This document shows positions 1 through 3,900 of a DNA stretch of 5,767 nt, piece after piece. The translations under genes and the position numbers were made by a program. Location: positions 1-5,767 of the forward strand of contig CAKZJM010000097.1 in assembly GCA_936943315.1 (NCBI GenBank), read 5' to 3'. Below the pieces are notes generated by a model. It was not told the DNA's origin, searched no databases, and was given only the letters and a program-made list of their open reading frames with translations. Position 1 is the first letter of the stretch; each line of letters begins with the position of its first letter. The DNA comes from an uncultured Methylophilus sp. (GTDB taxonomy: Bacteria; Pseudomonadota; Gammaproteobacteria; Burkholderiales; Methylophilaceae).

Positions 1-88
1 CTACAAACACCCACACTTATCAGTCATCCTAATTTTTAAAGAACATCAGCTTTTCGCTGTTTTCGTTACCGTTGTTGCGTAACGAGGT
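1..88 (-). other. 5' leader of an rRNA operon (16S gene lies off the left edge)
   Basis: Read on the minus strand, this is the transcribed leader between an rRNA-type promoter and a 16S gene that would begin beyond base 1. Just after the predicted start is a possible hairpin with 6-bp arms CGTTAC/GTAACG (64-84, 9-base loop). It is followed by boxB-like, boxA and boxC-like elements in the order known from E. coli rrn leaders. The 16S gene itself is not in the window, so its presence is inferred from this arrangement. Confidence 0.75.
10..59 (-). promoter_or_regulatory. boxB-boxA-boxC rRNA antitermination site
   Basis: On the minus strand a small hairpin, CAGC-GAAAA-GCTG (59-47), comes first. 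Next is TGTTCTTTAAAAA (45-33), a close match to the rrn boxA consensus TGCTCTTTAACAA, and then GTGTGGG (16-10), the boxC core seen in E. coli rRNA leaders. BoxA is known to load NusB/NusE (S10) and the Nus complex so that RNA polymerase resists Rho in the untranslated rRNA operon. The order and spacing agree with rrn leaders. The boxB stem is only 4 bp, so that part is the weakest. Confidence 0.8.
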
Positions 89-92
89 GCGC

Positions 93-120
93 ATTATATA
101 GGGCTGAGTTTTGCGGTCAA
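93..120 (-). promoter_or_regulatory. rRNA operon P1-type promoter
   Basis: The minus strand reads TTGACC (120-115), a 16-base spacer, then a perfect TATAAT (98-93). It is followed by a GC-rich discriminator, GCGCACC. A 16-bp spacer with a GC-rich discriminator is typical of growth-rate and ppGpp controlled rrn P1 promoters. Upstream of the -35, bases 121-145 contain phased A-tracts on the minus strand (AAAAACGAAAAATA), as expected of an UP element that binds the alpha subunit of RNA polymerase. The transcription start should fall near 86-88. Downstream boxB, boxA and boxC confirm the assignment. Confidence 0.88.
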
Positions 121-161
121 CCCCTATTTTTCGTTTTTACACTTTTGTTACAAATTGACAA

Positions 162-485
162 TTATTTCTTGAAAACTGCTTTGAGTCGCAACCAAGTTTG
201 TGTCAAGACGTTGCCATCCAGATGATAATGCTTATGTAAAGGCTGCTTCACTTCCCAACTCACTTTGAGGCCGGCAGGGAATACAACAAAGTCACCTTTG
301 CCAAAACTGACTGGCGATCCGCCCACTGGCGTCACCACGCATTGACCTTCTAATATATATGCCTGCTCTTGCTCATGAAATATCCAATCAAAGGTCGAGA
401 CCTCTTTTTTCCAGGTAGGCCACTTGGACACACCTAACGCCTTTAATTGTGTTTCGGCAGGATTGTGCTGAACTTGAATTTGCAT
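162..485 (-). CDS. Small cupin-domain protein (Cupin_3 / DUF861, EutQ-like)
   Basis: A 107-residue single-domain cupin, cytoplasmic because it has no signal peptide. The fold is recognisable from W34-IFHEQEQAYILEG (to G47), VTPVGG (51-56), then GKGDFVVFPAGLKVSW (62-77) and a trailing PLHKHYH. This is the usual pattern of the short Cupin_3 family, related to the ureidoglycine aminohydrolase and EutQ cupins. The classical HxH metal motif is degenerate here (H37, E38, E40), so metal binding and substrate are unknown. The ATG at 485 is preceded by AAGGAG (497-492) with a 6-base gap, a strong start signal. It diverges from tsaC, and its stop lies about 40 bases upstream of the rRNA promoter on the same strand, with no terminator visible between them. 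The family call is firm; the biological role is not known. Confidence 0.85.
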   Translation of the reverse strand: MQIQVQHNPAETQLKALGVSKWPTWKKEVSTFDWIFHEQEQAYILEGQCVVTPVGGSPVSFGKGDFVVFPAGLKVSWEVKQPLHKHYHLDGNVLTQTWLRLKAVFKK

Positions 486-577
486 GCTGGGCTCCTTAAA
501 TCAAAGCGCGCATTTTACATGCTTTAGTCGTCAGGCTTTTACAGAGTAAAATACTTTTTTAACATGACTCAGGGTGC
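486..577. promoter_or_regulatory. Divergent intergenic region between cupin gene and tsaC
   Basis: This 92-base gap must hold the start signals for both divergent genes. Rightward, TAAAAT (547-552) is a possible -10, with only a weak -35 (TTTAGT, 523-528, 18-base gap). Leftward, TAAAAT on the minus strand (517-512) is a possible -10 without a convincing -35. No operator or strong hairpin is evident. The region is clear; the individual promoters are tentative. Confidence 0.3.
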
Positions 578-1537
578 ATGATGCGTATTAGCCAAGCCAA
601 GGCGATAGAACTGCTGCAAGACGGTGAAGTGGTCGCCATCCCTACCGAAACGGTGTATGGACTGGCCGCCAATGCTCGTAATGAAGCGGCGATCGCCAAA
701 ATTTACGCGACCAAGCAGCGCCCTGCCAACAATCCGTTGATTGTGCATATTGCCGACGCAGCGCAGGTGACCGAGTGGGCCAGTGCGTTTCCGCCACTGG
801 CCCAAAGGTTGGCACAAGCTTTCTGGCCAGGCCCGTTTACTTTGGTATTCCCCGCGCGCGAGGAGGTTTCTGCTGCGGTAAGGGCTGGCGAGCCGACAGT
901 GGCATTACGGGTGCCGGCACATCCTGTTGCACTTGCCTTACTGAAAAATAGCGGCCTCGGGCTGGCTGCCCCTTCTGCCAATAAATATACCCAATTGAGC
1001 CCGACCACGGCAGCGCATGTAGAGGCAGGCTTAGGCGCAGAAATTCCGGTGCTTGATGGCGGCGCTTGCCAGGTCGGCATAGAGTCGACGATTGTCAGCG
1101 TGCACGGCGATGAATGGCAATTACTACGGCTTGGAATGATAGACGCCTCAAACATTGCTGCCATTGCCGGGAAACCGGCAATGCAGCAGGCAGTAGCGCA
1201 TACGCCCAAAGCCCCTGGGCAGCATCTGCTGCATTATTCCCCCCGCACCCCTTGCCTCTTGTTTGCATCTCGTCAGGCGATGTTGCAGGATGCCCGAAAC
1301 AAGGCAGAGGCGGCAGCCTTACTTTTTGGTGCAGGCCCTTCGGTGACGGGTAAAGACCTTACATTACCTGACAACGCAGCGCTGGCCGCAGAACAACTCT
1401 ATTCAGCACTGCACACTCTGGATGCCGCACAGGCAAATATTATCTTGATCGAATCCCCGCCCCTTGGGGCAGGCTGGGATGCGCTCAGAGACCGCTTGCA
1501 ACGTGCCGCCTACGCTCCCGACCCCCAAAAGGATTGA
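578..1537 (+). CDS. tsaC: L-threonylcarbamoyladenylate synthase, Sua5/YrdC/YwlC type
   Basis: This enzyme makes L-threonylcarbamoyl-AMP from threonine, bicarbonate and ATP, the first step of the universal t6A37 modification of ANN-decoding tRNAs; TsaB/D/E then transfer the group. The N-terminal YrdC domain (about 5-190) shows PTETVYGL (22-29), KQRP..NNPLIVH (46-57), WPGPFTLV (83-90), RVPAHP (111-116), APSAN (131-135) and GIESTIV (167-173). A linker, APGQHLLHYSPRTP (212-225), leads to a Sua5 domain ending in GAGWDALRDRLQRAA (297-311). At 319 residues it is the long Sua5 form, not the short TsaC form of about 190 residues. Two ATGs adjoin; AGGG at 571-574 is 6 bases from the second (581) but only 3 from the first (578), so 581 may be the true start. 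A stable hairpin lies in the linker-coding region. Confidence 0.95.
   Translation: MMRISQAKAIELLQDGEVVAIPTETVYGLAANARNEAAIAKIYATKQRPANNPLIVHIADAAQVTEWASAFPPLAQRLAQAFWPGPFTLVFPAREEVSAAVRAGEPTVALRVPAHPVALALLKNSGLGLAAPSANKYTQLSPTTAAHVEAGLGAEIPVLDGGACQVGIESTIVSVHGDEWQLLRLGMIDASNIAAIAGKPAMQQAVAHTPKAPGQHLLHYSPRTPCLLFASRQAMLQDARNKAEAAALLFGAGPSVTGKDLTLPDNAALAAEQLYSALHTLDAAQANIILIESPPLGAGWDALRDRLQRAAYAPDPQKD
1156..1188 (+). repeat. Long GNRA-capped inverted repeat inside tsaC
   Basis: TGCTGC (1156-1161), a single bulged C, and ATTGCCGG (1163-1170) pair with CCGGCAAT (1175-1182) and GCAGCA (1183-1188) across a GAAA tetraloop. This gives 14 base pairs with one bulge. It codes for the stretch around AAIAGKPAMQQA in the linker between the YrdC and Sua5 domains. 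There is no T-run after it, so it is not an intrinsic terminator. The pairing is directly visible; any function is unknown. Confidence 0.5.
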
Positions 1538-1611
1538 GTCTGCCATGCATGACTGGCACAATAGAATGTATGTCTTTATATGAGCGCTTGATTAGAACAA
1601 GATTATTCACA

Positions 1612-1971
1612 ATGAAAACCACCTCACAATTTTTTATGTTGGCCGCTCTTTCGGCTTTATTATTCGGCTGCAAAAGCTTTGAAATGCCAAGCATGTTTGA
1701 TAAGGGCACCAAGGAAATGCCCCGCTACGGCAAAGAGGCCATTCATTATCAATGCGAAAATTATCAATCGTTCGGACTCCTGCTGTCAGAAAACGGTGAG
1801 GAGGCTTGGGTGATGTTACCTGACCATGAGGTAGGACTCGCCAGGGATGCGAATGATAAACAGCTTTACCATTACGGGACGATGGATTTGCGTTTAAATG
1901 GGGAGCAAACCACATTGGATGACAGTGACCATTTACATTTGAAAAACTGCAAAGCCGCGCAAACCAAATAA
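1612..1971 (+). CDS. Small outer-membrane lipoprotein with MliC-like (lysozyme inhibitor) domain
   Basis: A 119-residue lipoprotein. MKTTSQ followed by a hydrophobic stretch and the lipobox LFGC gives lipidation at C20. Lys at +2 predicts outer-membrane rather than inner-membrane retention. After a short linker, residues 44-113 look like an MliC/PliC domain: IHYQC (C48), AWVMLP, then YHYGTMDLRLNGEQTTLDD and a final LKNC (C113), the two cysteines probably forming a disulfide. Known family members block c-type lysozyme in the periplasm or outer membrane. The match is by pattern only and the usual Ser in the YxSG segment is not present, so inhibition is unproven. An upstream in-frame ATG at 1570 would add 14 residues before the signal peptide; 1612 gives a canonical signal, although no clear ribosome site precedes it. 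The gene follows tsaC by 74 bases and ends at a shared terminator. Confidence 0.72.
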   Translation: MKTTSQFFMLAALSALLFGCKSFEMPSMFDKGTKEMPRYGKEAIHYQCENYQSFGLLLSENGEEAWVMLPDHEVGLARDANDKQLYHYGTMDLRLNGEQTTLDDSDHLHLKNCKAAQTK

Positions 1972-1990
1972 CTTGCCATATATTAAGAAC

Positions 1991-2018
1991 AAAAAACCCC
2001 GCAGCTGCGGGGTTTTTT
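1991..2018. terminator. Bidirectional intrinsic terminator (perfect 28-bp palindrome)
   Basis: Six A, then CCCCGCAG/CTGCGGGG, then at least six T form a perfect palindrome centred between 2004 and 2005. In RNA it folds into a GC-rich hairpin with a U-tract on either strand. It lies 19 bases after the lipoprotein stop (plus) and 19 bases after the peptide gene stop (minus), so it should end both convergent transcripts. Confidence 0.95.
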
Positions 2019-2037
2019 TGCATCGGCTGGACGTGAA

Positions 2038-2259
2038 TTAGATTTTCACAATGCCGCCAACCAGACCCAATACGGTGCTCACGAGAGAGCCTACTACTGG
2101 CAAACCGCCCAATACACCAGTCACAGTGTTGAGCACGCCTTTCACAGTACCCAGCAAACCGCCAACCAGTGGCAAGCCGCCTAACAGGCTGGACAGGTCC
2201 AATGCGGCGCCGCCAGAAACAGCTTCAATTTGAGTTTTGTTTAATTCTTGAATTGCCAT
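2038..2259 (-). CDS. Double-glycine-leader peptide precursor, glycine-zipper bacteriocin-like
   Basis: A 73-residue precursor. The leader MAIQELNKTQIEAVSGG fits the double-glycine signal: G16-G17 at -2/-1, V14 at -4, I11 at -7, L6 at -12. C39 ABC transporters recognise and cut such leaders. The predicted mature peptide (A18-I73, 56 residues) has 13 Gly, 14 Leu and 11 Val, no Cys or aromatic residue, and charges D21, K40 and K72 only. It contains GxxxGxxxG (G33-G37-G41), GxxxG at 48-52 and 65-69, and a 24-residue internal repeat around LGGLPxVG. Likely roles are a membrane-active bacteriocin/microcin, a Cdz-like surface-bound toxin, or a self-assembling surface peptide. The ATG at 2259 has GGAG (2269-2266) at 6 bases; a TTG at 2271 would add four residues but is less likely. 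Its probable exporters are encoded upstream on the same strand. No immunity gene adjoins it. Export class is well supported; activity is inference. Confidence 0.85.
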   Translation of the reverse strand: MAIQELNKTQIEAVSGGAALDLSSLLGGLPLVGGLLGTVKGVLNTVTGVLGGLPVVGSLVSTVLGLVGGIVKI

Positions 2260-2283
2260 GACATTCTCCAAATGACTAATTTT

Positions 2284-2309
2284 AAAAAACTCGCCCTCTG
2301 TGTGGCGAG
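2284..2309 (-). terminator. Intrinsic terminator in the 5' leader of the peptide gene (possible attenuator)
   Basis: On the minus strand CTCGCC (2309-2304), an 8-base loop and GGCGAG (2295-2290) form a 6-bp GC-rich stem followed directly by TTTTTT (2289-2284). This is the form of a Rho-independent terminator. It lies after the ABC-tolC transcription unit but only 14 bases before the GGAG of the peptide gene. It can therefore end the transporter transcript, and it also stands in the path of any transcript reaching the peptide gene from upstream. Confidence 0.75.
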
Positions 2310-2335
2310 AGTTGCATTACCTACAGCGAGATAAT

Positions 2336-2372
2336 GTTGGTGACCTGTAAAAAGCTAAACACAGGCACCAAC
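2336..2372 (-). repeat. 12-bp stem-loop in the peptide-gene leader
   Basis: GTTGGTG (2336-2342) pairs with CACCAAC (2366-2372), and CCTGT (2344-2348) with ACAGG (2361-2365). One bulged A (2343) interrupts the stem and the loop has 12 bases. No T-run follows on either strand, so it is not a simple terminator. In the minus-strand transcript it would lie near the 5' end of the leader if the candidate promoter at 2376-2404 is used, or in the 3' part of a transporter transcript. It could stabilise RNA ends or act as a regulatory fold. Confidence 0.7.
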
Positions 2373-2375
2373 TAG

Positions 2376-2404
2376 AATGTAAATAAAATTAATTAATTTG
2401 TAAA
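2376..2404 (-). promoter_or_regulatory. Candidate sigma-70 promoter for the peptide gene
   Basis: The minus strand reads TTTACA (2404-2399, 5 of 6 to the -35 consensus), a 17-base AT-only spacer, and TACATT (2381-2376, 4 of 6 to the -10 consensus). Transcription would start near 2369, so the mRNA would carry both hairpins before the ribosome site. The AT-rich context makes chance matches likely; this is the best candidate rather than a certain promoter. Confidence 0.35.
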
Positions 2405-2416
2405 TATTTATTTACA
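2378..2416. promoter_or_regulatory. TGTAAATA palindrome plus third half-site (candidate operator)
   Basis: TGTAAATA-TT-TATTTACA (2399-2416) is a palindrome with perfect 8-bp arms. A third copy, TGTAAATA (2378-2385), lies in direct orientation exactly 21 bases from the left arm, about two helical turns. The palindrome contains TGTAAA-N6-TTTACA, which equals the published TyrR box consensus, though other regulators could read it. It overlaps the candidate -35, and the single copy overlaps the candidate -10. The repeats are seen directly; regulator binding is inference. Confidence 0.4.
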
Positions 2417-2436
2417 TTAAATTTAAAATATATTTG

Positions 2437-3900
2437 TTAAGGGTCCGTAATTGCCCATAAACCGACCCTACCCATGCTGGCAGCGAGCTTAAGCCGAGCC
2501 GTTCGCCAGGCTGAGAGTGACTTGATATTTTGCTGCTTGGCATTAGACCAGGCGTTCTGCGCGTTTAAGAGCTCGATGATATTGCCCACGCCTGCGTTGT
2601 ATCTGCCCTGCGCCACGGCAAACGCCTCCCTGGAATTAGCGACCAACTCTTCTGCGGCGCGCAAGTTTTCACGCTCGGAAATTAAGGCATGATAGCTTTT
2701 CCATACATCCAGCGTGACCTGTTGCGTGATGCGCTTCAATTCGGCGGCACGCACCTCAGACTCAGCCTGCGCAGACTGCGTTTGATGCTTACGAGCAAAC
2801 CCTTCGAACAAGGGCACATTCACTTGCAAGCCGACGGAGGAATTGTCGGTATAGACATTGGAAGCGGGGACGCCTGCCAGTTGTGATTGGCCTAGTTGGT
2901 CAGTACGGTTAATTTCAGCATTGAAGGTTAAGGTTGGCAGGCCTTCTGCACTGACAGCCTGAATATTTTCTTTTGCTGCACGCAACTTGGCCTTTGCCGC
3001 AATGATAGAAGGATGAAACTCGGTCGCCTCCTGAATCATTTGGTCGGCAGTGGTGACGAAATCGGTCTTTTCCAGCTGATTGCTGCGGTTTTTCACACTG
3101 AAGCGGGTATTCGCCACCACACCCATGGCTGAGGCCAACGTGCCGTGCGCATTGTTGAGATCGCCCTCTGCTTTAGTGCGCTCCAGCCTTGCTTGTGCGT
3201 ATGCTGTTTGGGCTTGCAACTGGTCGGTGAGCAAGCCTACGCCAGCTTTAAACTTGGCGGTCGCGGCGGACAGGCTTTCCTTGGCCACCTTTTCTGACTC
3301 TTCAAAGGCCCCCAGCATGGCCTGGGTGGACAAATGATCAAAATAAGCTTGTGCTGCACTGATAAACACTTCTTGCAAAGCGGCATCGTGCAGGGCATTT
3401 GCAGCATCCAGCAATGCTTCGGCCTGGTTCATCTTGGCTGAACGTTGCCCGAAATCGGCAACCAGCCAGGTTAAGCGCAAACTGTGGGCGCGGCTGAGGA
3501 TGCGGTTGTCCTGGTCTAAAAACGCAAACTGGGAGTTGGTGACTTCATTATGTATTTTAGTGATGCCGGAGACCAGGTTCACCTTGGGCAAATAATTGGC
3601 GCGCTGCACGCCGACCTGGGCAGCTTGCGCACGCGCGGTGGCCCACACTTCAGAGGTTTTAGGATTATTGCACAACGCTTGCTCAACCACGTCCAGCAAG
3701 GCCAGTGGCGATTCCGGCAAACTGTCAGCGCATACGGCACTGGCTGCGTCGGGCTGCGTCACCAGCATATTTTTCTCCGGGCCACCTTGCAGACGCTGCT
3801 GAAACTCCAGGAAATCAGTCAGTTTAAGCGCCCAGGCGGGATGACTCAAACAACAACAGATGGCGATGAAGCACAGCTTGAATCCACACTTGCTTTTCAT
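2437..3900 (-). CDS. TolC-family outer-membrane efflux/secretion protein
   Basis: A 487-residue outer-membrane channel of type I secretion. It has a Sec signal peptide with cleavage expected after AWA (A24), then the two OEP repeats that form the TolC beta-barrel and alpha-helical tunnel. Landmarks of the first half are ANYLPKVNLVSG (101-112), LTWLVADFGQR (143-153) and KAGVGLLTDQLQAQ (218-231). Those of the second half are HPSIIAAKAKLRAAKENI (296-313), NVPLFEGFARK (361-371) and YNAGVGNIIELLNAQNAW (434-451). The length is normal for the family. Its ATG overlaps the last base of the ABC transporter stop (TAATG) and no clear ribosome site precedes it, so translation is probably coupled. A trimer would link to the ABC protein through a membrane-fusion protein not seen here. 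Position beside a C39 transporter and a GG-leader peptide points to peptide secretion rather than drug efflux. Confidence 0.93.
   Translation of the reverse strand: MKSKCGFKLCFIAICCCLSHPAWALKLTDFLEFQQRLQGGPEKNMLVTQPDAASAVCADSLPESPLALLDVVEQALCNNPKTSEVWATARAQAAQVGVQRANYLPKVNLVSGITKIHNEVTNSQFAFLDQDNRILSRAHSLRLTWLVADFGQRSAKMNQAEALLDAANALHDAALQEVFISAAQAYFDHLSTQAMLGAFEESEKVAKESLSAATAKFKAGVGLLTDQLQAQTAYAQARLERTKAEGDLNNAHGTLASAMGVVANTRFSVKNRSNQLEKTDFVTTADQMIQEATEFHPSIIAAKAKLRAAKENIQAVSAEGLPTLTFNAEINRTDQLGQSQLAGVPASNVYTDNSSVGLQVNVPLFEGFARKHQTQSAQAESEVRAAELKRITQQVTLDVWKSYHALISERENLRAAEELVANSREAFAVAQGRYNAGVGNIIELLNAQNAWSNAKQQNIKSLSAWRTARLKLAASMGRVGLWAITDP

Noticed and set aside
155..160. TTGACA on the plus strand as a -35
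   Set aside because: No -10 at a proper distance, and it would point antisense into the cupin gene.
703..1209. 168-residue minus-strand open frame opposite tsaC
   Set aside because: It is antisense to a clearly conserved enzyme, has a composition typical of reverse-frame reading, and matches no recognisable family.
1554..1570. TGGCAC before the lipoprotein gene as a sigma-54 promoter
   Set aside because: The required GC at -12 is absent; the bases at that distance are TG.
1534..1611. Longer N-terminus for the lipoprotein, overlapping tsaC
   Set aside because: It would bury the lipoprotein signal peptide behind 26 polar residues; MKTTSQ at 1612 gives a canonical signal.
2051..2233. 60-residue plus-strand open frame opposite the peptide gene, rich in Pro and Thr
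   Set aside because: It is a shadow of the Gly/Leu/Val-rich peptide codons read in reverse and has no ribosome site of note.
2269..2271. TTG start for the peptide giving 77 residues
   Set aside because: The GGAG lies inside that version and is ideally placed for the ATG at 2259; the shorter leader fits double-glycine leaders.
2279..2284. TAAAAT on the minus strand as a -10 giving a very short peptide-gene leader that avoids the terminator
   Set aside because: The bases 17 upstream read CGCCAC, nothing like a -35, and the hexamer is just the edge of the terminator T-run.
2282..2317. An 11-codon minus-strand reading frame (MQLSPHRGRVF) overlapping the leader terminator, as a possible attenuator leader peptide
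   Set aside because: Its AGG is only two bases from the ATG, it has no run of regulatory codons, and so short a frame is expected by chance; noted only because it spans the terminator stem.
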